Source of the DNA: Cardinalis cardinalis
Taxonomy: Eukaryota; Chordata; Aves; Passeriformes; Cardinalidae
Direction of reading: 5' to 3'
DNA length: 64,000 bases
Assembly: GCA_014549065.1 (NCBI GenBank)
Contig: JACDOX010000132.1
Location: 1,388,747-1,452,746, forward strand
Both the position numbers and the translations under genes were made by a program. Shown here in pieces: positions 12,801-24,600 of the stretch. The notes beneath the pieces are model-generated. The model saw only the letters and a program-made list of their open reading frames with translations, was not told the DNA's origin and did no database searches. Position 1 is the stretch's first letter; the number at the start of each line of letters is the position of its first letter.

Positions 12801-15543
12801 ATTCTGCAAGGCATTTTCTATTTACTGGAAACCTCTGGTTAGCAGGGTTGATGGTATTCAGTAGCCCTTTGTAAAAGTGAGCCCCAATGTAAAACACTGT
12901 AAGAGTTGATTTCTTAATAAATATGAAATAAAGGAAAAATAATTCACCGGTCAAAGTGGTTTCTCTGTAAAGCATCAAGGAAAATTACTCAGTTAAGTTA
13001 AGTCTGTGAATGGAAATTAGTGTTGCACTACTCTAGGATAAGGAAAGTTATAGCAGGGTTGTATACACACACTTTTAAATTTCATTCGAAGTTNTAAAAG
13101 GACAGGTTTGTGCCTTATCACATGGCTCCTAATGAAGCAGTCTCACACTGTCAGATGAAGATGAGAGGGAGGTAACCTGCAGAGGAAAAGCAGGTTGGTA
13201 CTACCACCTGCTGTTCTTGNTGATGCTCACAGGAAGCAGGTGGATGCTGATTGCTAAACATTGGCTTTTTCCAGTGATAACTTGATAGCTTACAGTTACA
13301 GCATTCAGATTGAAAGATTATTCCCAGCACTCTGAGAGATGGAAGAATAAGTTTACAAGTTGAGAGATTTAGCTAAACCAAGATACTCTGTAAGCTTGTG
13401 TGAACAGAAGATTTGGCTTCACAAAAATCAATNGTCATGTGGTTCTGGAGTCACAGTGCAGATGCCCACACCAAGGAGCTGCAGCTGCTTCTTTCTGCTG
13501 TCATTTGCCCTTGAGCTACCTTTATTTCTGTCCAACACAGCTCAAGAGCTTAGGTACTTACCAGCCACCAGCTTTGCTTCTACTTCTGCAGTCAACAGAA
13601 GTTTGCACTGTGCTGACACACTTGGGACAGACCTCTTTCCTGTGAGAAAGATGTGCTTTCTTTATTCCCTTCCTTTTATATAGAAATTTTTGTCAGGTTT
13701 CATTTCCTCAAAGATGTTTGCAGAGAAATCTGTGCTGGTTCTGTAATTCCTTTTATTTCCCCTTCAGGATCTATGCATCTACTAGCATGTATTCTCTTAA
13801 CTTAAGAATTCTCTTTTTTCGTCACTATCAGTTTGTGTCCTGCTGCATTATGCTAAATGAAGCACACTGAATACAAATATAGAGAGAAAGCAAAACCNGC
13901 AACCCATTTCCAAGCACTCACACTATGGTCTCAGGTGGCTGCAACCAGCAATCTGCTCTAATCCTGTGCCTGTGTGGATCATTATCTTGAGCAGACAACT
14001 GCTGCTGACANTGTTCAGTGTGTGGAGAGGTGACTCCATCCTGATGGCAGTGGGTAAATGATACTGCCACCCACAAGCACCTGTTCTGCCCACGTGGCAG
14101 GCTGCTGGAGCAGTCTGCAGAGACATGGCAGACTCCTCCAGGCACAGGACAGCATGCCCTCTATAACAGGGGCGTGTCTGGCTGCTCCTGTGCACACACA
14201 CTCCTCNGGATCTCAGCTCAAACCTCCAGGCTGTAATGCAACTCACACTTAAAAACTTGTGCACCACAAGCTTGGAANTGCAGAGCAAAGTCTCTACAGC
14301 TGTAGAGGCTTCAAGGCTGAAGAAGCCATGGCTAATCGCCATTCAGGGTCCTATTCAGGTTTTATAAACCCTAATTCTCTTCTCAAGATACCCCCAGGAC
14401 TTCAGNGGCTGCTTTAAACAATTGTTTAGAATTACTATGCTCTTGCATGCAAGGGGATGGGAGACTCAACTTAGCAAGATGAACCTGCACCTCCCTGCCT
14501 TAAGATTCCTCGGANATTCCTTTTGCAAGGAGAACTGTAAAAGCTATTTCCTTAGACACGGGGGACTACTATGACAATCTCGCCACATAATTCCAAATGT
14601 TCCCAAATGTAGGGAAAAGTTGCTGTTAACATAAAGGCGTGACCCAAAATCAAACTACTACTGAGCTTTGTGCCTGCTACCATTGAATGCACTGCTGAAT
14701 CTAAGTAGGAATTTTACATTACTAAAATGAATTCCTATAGGAAAATTTACAGGATTCTCTTCATTTAGGACTTATATTTCAGAAAAATGAATACTGTACA
14801 ACAGCGATTAAATTATTTGTCCAACTTAATTTTGCTCTCTATCATACTTTAGATCACCCGATTGGAAGGAAAAGGAACTATCTGATTTTGCAAAATGAGG
14901 AGGTATTGCCTTCAGATACTTCAGGCTGTTGTTCCACCATTCCCAGAGACAAGGATGCAGGTTTTCTATGGCCACAGGTGAGATGAGGATAGGGATAGGG
15001 TTAGGAAAGCTGAAGGTAAATGTGAATGCNGAGAGGAGGAGCTAAGGACATAAGGAAGTTACTGAAATTGTGGTATGCAAAAGAGAAGCAAAGTACTTTG
15101 GGATGTCTTTGATTTAGGAACTATTGCTGAAGTTCCATATGCTGTGCTTCACCTAAAACTCTTTTTATTCTGCTGCATCTGAACCTCTGTAGGATGGTAC
15201 AAACACATTGGGAGGATCTTGTTTCTGGAATCACAGTGGCTGACGTTACATCCTCAGTGCAGGTGTGCAATGTGCTCCTTTAGATCTCTGCAACTCAGCT
15301 TGGCCCGACTCAGCTCACCAGAACACTGCCTTCCATTAAGAGTCAGAGAAAATCCAAAATTTAACTGCTCCTATGACTGAGATAGGATTAGGAGATTTTT
15401 CTGGATNAGGAATTTAATTCTGAAAACAACAAAGCAACCTTAGGCACTGTGATCTTTGGGCCATACCAGCTGTTATAGGACACCACAGAAGAATGGTCAG
15501 CTGATGGATGATTAAGAGCTGTCTTTAGGCTACTGTGACAGGG
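9824..15543. other. Unassigned DNA without recognised genes
   Basis: There is no repeat family, RNA gene or convincing exon. The patch 13920-14340 is richer in GC and open on both strands (139 codons minus, 64 plus), but the proteins look random. A bulged palindrome lies at 13190-13211. Everything else is AT-rich with short frames. Confidence 0.4.
13190..13211. repeat. Short bulged palindrome with E-box
   Basis: The arms GCAGGT(T)GGTA and TACCACCTGC pair over 10 bp with one bulged T and a single central C. The right arm contains CACCTG, an E-box core; further CAGGTG and AACCTG half-like sites lie within 60 bp. It may be regulatory or chance. Confidence 0.4.
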
Positions 15544-15641
15544 AACAGTTACTTTCTCTTTAAAAAGAGAAAAATCTGCCAACGGTAAAAAAATCTCAAC
15601 AGTTACTTTCTCTTTACAAAGAGCAAAATCTGGCAACGGTA
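15544..15641. repeat. Tandem duplication, 54-bp period, two copies
   Basis: Copies at 15544-15587 and 15598-15641 match at 41 of 44 positions, with a period of exactly 54 bp. The period is a multiple of three, so the minus-strand open frame spanning 15388-15759 (about 123 codons) reads a repeated peptide, LPDFALCKEKVTV then LADFSLFKEKVTV. The frame has no recognised homology and the duplication alone may be what keeps it open. Each copy contains a near-palindromic CTCTTTA(A/C)AAAGAG. Confidence 0.9.
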
Positions 15642-16037
15642 GTCCAACCATACCATTGCCAACACAAGGAAATTCCTTTGCTTTCAAAGCCAGGNGATGT
15701 CTGGCACTATCAGAGTGGTGCTTTTGTCCACATCTTCTGCTCACTAAGCCTATTTCCATGGACAGCTAATGAAGAATAAGAATGTAATACAAATCACACA
15801 CTACCNCAATATGCATTATATTACCTGCCTCGACCAGCCCTCTACTGAAATGGATGCCTTGCTGCAGTCAGCCTCAGCAGGTAGCTTTGTTAGAAAGGGT
15901 GGTCAGGTCTGGATCACCAGACTAGCTGAGTACAGAGCTGGCAAGAGCAGTCCAGTCCTCAGCTACAGACAAGTCTAGGCAAGGACACATGGTTAGAATG
16001 CAAGTTTAAACCTCACTAAATAGAAAAAAAAATTATC

Positions 16038-16048
16038 TATATATATAT
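16038..16048. repeat. Short (TA)n run
   Basis: An alternating TA stretch of five units is followed by TGTATACATA. It lies next to the A/C-rich tract that begins about 75 bp downstream. Confidence 0.7.
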
Positions 16049-16121
16049 GTATACATANATACTTACACACACAAGACTGGGTTGGACTTATTGAAGGAAA
16101 ATCAAATACCATATCCATAGT

Positions 16122-16356
16122 ATTAAAAAACCCCTGAAAAACAACAAAAAAAGACCAAAAGATCCTCAACCAATGAACCAAAAAAAANCCCCACAAAAAC
16201 AGCAACAACAACAACAAACAACAACAACCAAAAAATCCCCACAAAAAATAAAACTAAACAAAACAACCCACCCAAAACAAAACTAAACAAAAAAACCTAC
16301 CAAAACCAAACAAAAACCCACCAAAAAAAACCCAAAAGAAAACAAAAAAACTCCAC
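16122..16356. repeat. A/C-rich low-complexity tract
   Basis: About 230 bp is almost entirely A and C, with runs of AAAAC, AACAAC and CCCACAAAA units. On the minus strand it translates as long F/L/C/V-rich strings that mimic membrane proteins and should be ignored. It is probably an expanded poly(A)-derived microsatellite. Confidence 0.9.
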
Positions 16357-17807
16357 AAGCAGAACTTCACTCATTTNAATGAGAAAATGAGGCTCTGACG
16401 TATCTTGTGCCACCAAAAATAAATGCAAATCAAGACTTTTATTTATCTAGTTTGGAATTTTTACTATGTATGGTCTACTNTGTGTAGTTGTACTGTGGTA
16501 CAACACGTAACTCTGTTATAAAATGAAAAAAAAACCCTTCCTAATTTAATTTTTGTCTTAATTCAATTCAGAAATTTGCATTCAGTTCCCAGAAGTGTTC
16601 TATCTTTAAGCTTTCGGAAATGAAGAAAGTGTTTGAACTTTAGAAATTCTTTGCCTCATTAGTTTTAGCAGATGCACAATACAGTAATCATCACGAGTGC
16701 TGTAACACTCATGTAGCTGACATTTTATTAAAAAATGGAAATATACAGATGTGCTAATCCCTGCAAAGTGCACATGTATCACCACAGATGACTTTTTATT
16801 CTTAGGCCATGGTGACCAAGGGAACAAATGTGTGGGCATTAATGATTTCTCCTGCAGTGTGCTCCACTAGGTCATCACCAGNGCATGGTGTTTATTCTGG
16901 TTGAATAAAATGCTCTGGGCAAGTAACATNAAAGAATCTGCAAGGTTGGTAGTTAGGGCTTTTCTGTTGTTCTAAAATGCACTGAAAGGATCACTGCTAT
17001 CTGTACATGGTTGTGTGAGACAGCCCCTGGCTGGTAAAGTGTACAAGCATCGACTGATTTCTTATAGAACGGCTGTTGCAATTTTCAGACATGCTTCCCA
17101 ACCCTTCATAAGATATACAGCAGGTATTAGTTATACTTCAGGATATCAGGTCTGTGAAAAGTGGAAACATAAGTTAAACAGAGGTGCTGACATTCTGTCT
17201 GACATTGTGGATGACACAAGCAGCCAGATCACTAAGTGAATAAACAGAGCTTTTTATTTTCCCTGCAGCTATGTGAGCTCTGGTTATTTCTGGCACACCT
17301 GCAAAGCCTCTGTGGAGCTTAAGATAAGTGTCTCACAGAGAAAGTTTGACTTAAACATACATTTTGTGAGTGGGATCTGATTTTGGAAGAGATGGGCCAA
17401 CAGTACTATTAGAAATTCATACCAAAGGACTGTGAGCTTGTATATGCACCAGTTAACATCAAACCCCTGTTCATGAGGGAGAGATTCTGTGTGCACTCTT
17501 CATGAAAGAAGTACAGCTGCATATTAAGGCAGATAAAACCCGCATTTGGCTTCACATGTTCTCTATGTCTTAGGACATTTGGATTAAAAGAAAGAATCTC
17601 TGTTTTGTCCCATTGCCTGTTCCACAAGTAAAATCATCACCACTTTCATTAGGACAAGTTATAAAGCACCAGTTCCATTGCTTATAAACAGCCTTTGGAA
17701 AACACTGTTACCATAACATATGGATAAGACACTGCTTCTGCTCAGAACCCTCAGCCCGTGTGGCGCGCTACTCTTTGCAGCATAATTCCTGGTCCAAGCA
17801 GGACCAG

Positions 17808-17892
17808 TTTTTNTTGTTGTTGTTNTTNTTNTTCTTCTACTTCTTCTTCTCCTCTTCTTCTNCTACTACTACTACTACTTCTACTACTACTA
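17808..17892. repeat. Compound trinucleotide microsatellite (TTG/TTC/CTA)n
   Basis: A run of TTG then TTC then CTA units is interrupted by TCC and several Ns at third-unit positions. The N cluster probably reflects unit-level polymorphism or sequencing slippage. It sits directly after the small hairpin GGTCC-aagca-GGACC at 17791-17805. Confidence 0.9.
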
Positions 17893-18617
17893 GAGGCTGA
17901 ATTCTCCTTCATTCACTGAAAGAATAAACAAAGCCAAAACCAGCTCAGGTATTTGTGCTACCTCTTTCTGAGTATGCTAGACAATGTACCAGAAGAGCCT
18001 TCTTTCTCAGGAGAGATTATCACCCTAATATATCAAAAAATATTTGCTCAGACAACTTTTTCACCTCCCCAGTCATAAATGAAAAAAAAAATCCTTTCTA
18101 TTTTATTAGCACAGAGAGATAAATTATTTTTGTTTGTGGAAGAAAGTGGAAGCACCTTCAGGAATGTGTTACTTAGCTCCAGTTCCTTCACTACCCAGAG
18201 GGAAGCAGGCTATTTACTGAGATGACAGTTGACTAAACTTCATTTACACAATAAAGTCTGTGGGAAACAGCTTGAGAGGCAGAGGTGCAAATGCTACNGA
18301 TACTAACCCTCCACTCATCTGCCAGAAATGTCAAATAGGCAATTCTTCCATTTTCTGATTCTTTCCTTTGGGAATGTTATGGGTGTGGTCAGGATCTGGA
18401 ACAACAGGGAGAGGGGAAACCTAGAAATGATNATATTTTTTTGAATCACAGCCCTGCAAGCCACGAGCTGCCTGCTATTTGGTTTCCTCCTCACCCATAA
18501 GGCTCTAAAGTAAATGTCAGGTCCCCAAGAGTTTCACCTAGTGACAGTGAGGCCAGAGAGAGNTCTGCTATCACCACAGATCAACTATCGTGCATAGGAG
18601 TACTTAGTGTCATTAAT
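17893..18617. other. Unassigned DNA
   Basis: I see no recognised repeat, exon or RNA gene here; short frames only. Confidence 0.4.
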
Positions 18618-18697
18618 TAAAAACAAAAAAAACAAACAAACAAACCCAAAAAACAAAAAAACAAAAACAAAAACAAACAAAAAAACCCAAAAAACAA
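18618..18697. repeat. (AAAC)n-like low-complexity tract
   Basis: Repeats of AAAC and AAAAC are interrupted by CCC. Minus-strand frames over it (18585-18898) read as runs of F, L and V and are artefacts of the repeat. Confidence 0.9.
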
Positions 18698-21600
18698 TTT
18701 GTCTCTTATCTTTCCTTTGAAGACAGCATGGCAATGACCTTTCTCCATGGGAGGCAGGCAGTACTGCCTGCAAGTCCAGGTTGTGAGTGAACATGAATAA
18801 GGAAAAGGAGGATTGGGCCAACAGCAATATTCATTTCCCAGCACTTCTACTGCNCCTCTAACATGTCTGTTATTGAGANCTTGGTATTTTCGTAACACTT
18901 AGATAATGGGCAGTGGGTGTTTCTATGGTGACATATTGAGAACTCAAAGATTAATGTGTCATTTTACTATTTCCATTCTGATATCTCTATGCTGATAAAG
19001 GCTTGGCAATCTCACCATCCCATTAGTAATATTAGATACTGTGAACCTACGGTTTAGGAAGATATAAACCATTTTAAAATTGAATGTGACCAATAAAATC
19101 CTTTCTGGGCAATTTTCCAGTGCAAACACTCTTCAACCTGACTATCAAAATATGGTGAAGAAAAGAGCTACTAGACATTTCTTTCATAATTGAGAGTAAG
19201 GGATGTGAGTTTCTGGGGTTGTCTTTTATGAACAAAATGAACATGCAGATATTTCCAGTTTCAAATAATATTGCAGCATGGATCAGAAATGTTTGGAGGA
19301 GCTTCATTTAGATTTTCCCATCGGTGTTGGATTGAATCTTTGGCAAATGGAAGCCTCTCTGTTATATCACTCTGTTCTGACAAACTCCACTCCTCCCGTC
19401 CATAAAAGATGGCATTGTTTTTGTAAAAGAAAACTCAGAGTAAAGCCCAGCANGCATGAAAAGAGCTGAATTAAGGCCTTGGTGGAGGCTTTCCTTTCAC
19501 ACAGAAACCTTTCTTTTACCAGTACAAGGCTGAGATGAGTTAATCACTAGCCTGATGAAGTCAATCCCTGTTCCAGTACACTTTCTCCAAGGTCATCCAA
19601 TGAGTCAATGCATAAACTGGGCTAAGAACACAGGAATTGTGTCCTACAAAAGTAATAGTTCTACTATTTATCCAGGCTCTTGGTACTCCTAAAGTTTTCT
19701 TTTTTANGGGGAACATTAGCAGGCTGCTCAAACCAGGCAATTTTTGAGACCTCATACAAAATATGGAGTGTAGCAAGTCAGCATCAACAGACAGGTGTGA
19801 GTGCTTCAGAGGCCTTTGGGAAGGGTTCAGAAATTCATCCAAGACTCATGATGAACTTTAACGTTTAAACATTTTCTCAAGAGAGAAAAAAAAAAGAATT
19901 CAAACCCCAAATGAATGGGAGTAGAACGCAACCCCAGGAAAGGTCATTAAAGCACAGAGGCACTTTTCCACTCTGTTTGGTTTAGACACTAGAATGCAAT
20001 CAGGATGCCTGGCAGCTCTCCACTCCTACAAGCACCTTAGTAGCATTACATCTAGATGTGTATATCCTACTGCCTTATGTCTCAGCCATAACAAGATCTT
20101 TTCTCTACCCTGAATAAACAAAGCTTGATCTTTTCCCATATCACTTCTATTTCAGTAGAAATAAAGCAGTCTGGTTATTGGTCTTGATTCCAGTAAGCTG
20201 CTTCCCTCTATATATGGGCCGAGGCAGACAAAATGCTGAGCTCTTTCTGGACACAATTTGAACCTGGACTGAAGATGACACAAGCAAAAGCATAATGTGC
20301 TCAGACTTTGTTGGGGGGGCTTCCAAGAAAGCATCAAATAGAAGAGCAAGTGTTTTGAAACAGCTGAGAGAGAACCTTGTGGAGCACTGACCACCACCAG
20401 TGCCCGTAAGGTCTGAAGGGAAGGGTGAATGCATTGGGCATGGAGGGGAACTGGAGTTGGCTTAGCAGCTCAGCTGTGCTTAAATTTAAATAGACAACAC
20501 TTAACCTTTTCTACTCCTTCTTACCCTGCCTTATAGTCACACAGGGCCTTCCCATGAGCGTACAGTAGACTTTGTTGCACCTAGCCCTCAACAAACGCCA
20601 CTGATGAGAACCAGAGAAGAGGGCACAACAAGAAATCTTCTGCACAGGCTCTAAGGCCAAATACAGAAAACTGTAGTTTGATGATTGCCACAGCATATAA
20701 AAAGAAGGAAAAGGATCACAACAATGTCAGCTTTAACAAAGGTAAGCAAAGCATCAATCCCAAAGTATCTTCATGATAGTTGCCAGTCTGGAAAACCATT
20801 AGAATAAAACAAGGGACTATTGTGGACTTGACACATGGGTCCTAACTCGCCTCTTTCCTCAGATGACTGCCTAAATGTGAAGCTTTGAATGTTTAGATAG
20901 AGTTGAATATCAGTAAGTAGGGCTGATTCCTCAAACCCATAAGATTCCTCTCAGATGACCAGACATCCTCATGTCCAAATGTGACTCCATNGGAAGGTCT
21001 CTCTACAGGCTTATGGGGAAGGGTGGGCCTGAGAAGCAAAACTGCTCATCCTTCTCATCCACATATCCTTTCTCTAGGACACTCTAACACCCTCTGATGG
21101 TATCCACTAGATTTAACCTATTCAGACAGCAGAGTAACCTGACTTGGCATCTGCTGTTGCCATTCAATAACAGTTTCCTCTCCCATGTCCATAAGTCATT
21201 GTTAAATGAGGACACGAACAAGGCAGCTTCCTATTTCTGTCCTCCTTGATGACCCATAAACATGAATTGCTTTGATGGCTTTCAGCCCTTTTCCAGAAAT
21301 AGGTGTCCCTAGCACTGGCTCTTCCCAGTCTCTTCCTGCCTTCTTTCAGAGCAGGCCTGTGCNGCCATGCTAGTGCTGTCCCTATAGAGAGAAGAGATTG
21401 TGGGAGGTGAGACTTTCACTGCACACAGGAAGAGGACATTTCAGAAGGCTTCTTACCTTATTCTTCCTTCCTAAGAACAAGAGTGCCCAGGAGCCAGGTA
21501 AGCTTGGTCACAAGTTAGACTCAGCTTGCTGTGCAAAATTTTCTCATAGCACAGAACATATTTGATTTAAAAACTGCATAGCACACACGCTCAGCTGCCC

Positions 21601-24600
21601 GCAAGTTGGCTGGAACTCAGGAAGTCCCAAAGCTGGGTTTAAAAATNTGTTCTCACAGCTTGAAAATAGTGCTCCTAAACCTAAGGACAGTGTCACATGG
21701 GGACTNATTAACAGAAGTTTGCCATTGATTTTGGAACGTAATTACCTCATATCAGTGAAGGTTAATTTCAGTTAAATAGATGATAGCAATATCCTTTGAG
21801 TCTGGGTAAGCTGATCTAAGATGAAGCTGCCAGTTCAGTGATTTAAAATTAGAGCAATGCTCTCCCTCCTTCAGGCCCCCCAGCATCATTCTTGTTACCA
21901 CATGCTAACCCCGCTGCAATCTGATGCTGTACCCGATCAAGAATTGCTATGCTCAAGTGGGAGGCAATGAGAACACAAGCAACACTGCTACAAAAGTCAA
22001 ATAGAATTTTCTTTGTTGCAAAAATGGATGAATAAATACGAGGGTCTGTTTCTGCAGCATCCTGATGGCACTGTGTGCAACCCCTGTACAATCCTTTCTT
22101 TGCAGGACAGGTATGTGCCTCTCTTGAGGAACTCCCCAAAGAGAGCACAATGCAACAGTTGTGAGTGGTAACTGGAAAAGAGAAATAGGGAGACAGGCAC
22201 CAAAGGGCTAATAGAGAATAAATATCCTTTCACTAAAACCAGATAGCTAAAGGAAGGAAAGAGAAACCCAAAGAGCACACTCACAACCAATTATTAATAA
22301 TCCATTAAATGAAAAGCAAATCCTTCTCAGACTTGTGACAGTGTAATTCTTGAGGAAGGGCAGCCTGCAGTGCATCAAAGCCCTTAGCCTTTGTCCATTA
22401 GGGTTTGCACATCACTGCCTGGCCATGCCAAGTCTGATCACACACAGGCAAAATGGCAATGTTGTGGCTGGTGATCTGGCCCTTAAAACACAGCAACTGA
22501 GTTTCATACAGAAAAAACCGGGAGATACTGTCTCTTGGGACATTTGGGTGGTGCCTCATTGGAGAAAAATTATTTTCTTTTAAACACTAGCATTCAGCAT
22601 CCCCTACTTATGTATGTGGACAGAGTACAGCAGAGCTGTATATCTATGTTTCCTTAGCTATATTAGATGAATATAACAAAGATTCCTCTGGCTTTTATGG
22701 CCCCTTTCCACTTTTTGCTGTCTTGTTANATGACAGGTCTTAAATTCTCTGCAAGCTTTAAGCCAGAACAAACAGCTCCAGTGCACAAAAGGTGAAAAAG
22801 CAGTGACAGACCATGTCACACACACAGCTAGGACTGGAGTCAGTAAAATGTCACTCACATACCACTCATATGGAGTCAATTTCTGAGATAACACACATAT
22901 CCAAAAAGCCTGTTCAGCTTTTAAAATGATCAATAATAGAACTTTTAATGGTTANGTCTAGTAACCTACTAGCAATCCTAGATAAAAAACTTCCCTTCCC
23001 CCCTTTTCCTACCTAGAACTTGTAAACCAAAAGTACNTTTTTTTATACTCTGCATAATTTTTAAAGATGTAATTTTACAATTCTTTGTACTGACTGAATT
23101 CTATATCTTCAAAACAGTTATTAATTTTTCTCTGCCCTAATGTTTTCCTTTTTGTCTTAACTTTTTCCCTAATTCCCTTTAAAATGCTCATTTTTGGATG
23201 CTTNCCTGTCACCTGGTCTCACTCAAAATTTTACTACATTCATCTTCAGCTCTTTTGACTCAGTTCTACTCTCCTGGAGATCTGAGCAGGATGATATACA
23301 CATTGGAGTCAGTAGAACAACATGAAACTGTTTTGAGAGAAGAGCCAGATGGAGAAAGACATATGAATCCTGGGCATATGAGGACACACTTGCAGTATTG
23401 ACCCTGAGGGGTTTCAAAACGGTTAATGCTGTCACTGGATTGAAAACTCTGTTTTATGCTAGTAGCACATAAAGCTCTTCACTCTCATCTGTGGTTGCCT
23501 GCAACTCATCAATAAGTATTTACCCTACATTTTTCACATAAATGACCTTCATACTCTGAGTTCAGCATGTCCATTACTGCTTTGTGCCACAAGATGTATC
23601 TGTTGTTTAATAAAACTGTTGTTAGCAGCAACCTGAGAAATGTGTGATCACATCCTTTCAGTTTGGACACTGTGCTTTTCTTGCTTTGTGCTGTGGAAGC
23701 TGAAGGGGATACAGCTAGGATGACTGGCAAGGTTTTCCATNACTTCCATCAGAAAATTTTAATCTACGATCCAAACTTTACCTCATAATACTTTGGTTTT
23801 ACAACTGTCTTCACTCACAAATTGAAGTCCCTGCGCCCACCAAGAGGAAATGTGGCACTGTCTTCCCTATATTATTTTAATGCCAAATGGAAGAGTTTCA
23901 TGAGAGGAAGCAGCCAAAGCACCGGACATCTTCATCTAAAATGACATAACTCATAGTAAAGCTTGGCAAAGTAGTCAGAAAGAAAAGATTTTGCTTTCAC
24001 CAAACTATCAGCTGAAAATTGGGTTCTTCTGAGAGCATTTTTGATGGGAAAATACTTTCATACCAAAAATGAAAGACAGGCTGGCCACAGGTATGGGCCA
24101 TCAGCAGCACCAGAACACTCAGCTAGACACAAGAGAGCCTTGGAGAGTAAATCAACTTTGTTTGGACAGCTTCTCCTNTGACTAGTCCTCAGAGAAGCCA
24201 TTAATCATTTGCAGAGCAGCCTAGCAAGGCACTGCAGGGCAGAACCAGGTCCCTCCTGCTCCTCCTGGGCAAAGCCTGCAGCCTGACACTCCTGCCTTGC
24301 ATGGCCTGGGGCAGCTCCTCTTCCTCCTGCCAGGGACACATTTGCCTAAGGTGAACCCCAGCCAAATTGTGGAGCTGTGTCAGCCCCCAAAGGAGGTTTG
24401 CTGTGTCCTGTCACCTCCCAGCAGGACCTCTGTGGTTGTGCAGCTGANCTGCTGCTCCTCTCTCCCAGCCATGGGTGTGCAAGACATCAGGAGGGCAAGA
24501 GAGATTACCCACCCTGCAACCCAGCAGAGCTCTGGGAAACAGAAGGGGACACTCTGCTCTCCTCTCCTTGTCCTNTTTCTGGGCACTGGAGAACACTGGC

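Noticed and set aside
13923..14342. 139-codon minus-strand frame
   Set aside because: Antisense and parallel frames are equally open, four Ns interrupt it, and the protein looks random.
14983..15003. GGGATAGGGTTAGG, resembling telomere repeats
   Set aside because: Only one to two loose units; too short for an interstitial telomere array.
15993..16244. Minus-strand hydrophobic frame that looks like a membrane protein
   Set aside because: It is the translation of an A/C-rich low-complexity tract; the F/L/C/V/W runs come from base composition.
18585..18898. Two overlapping minus-strand frames with FVFVFVF-type segments
   Set aside because: Artefact of the (AAAC)n repeat.
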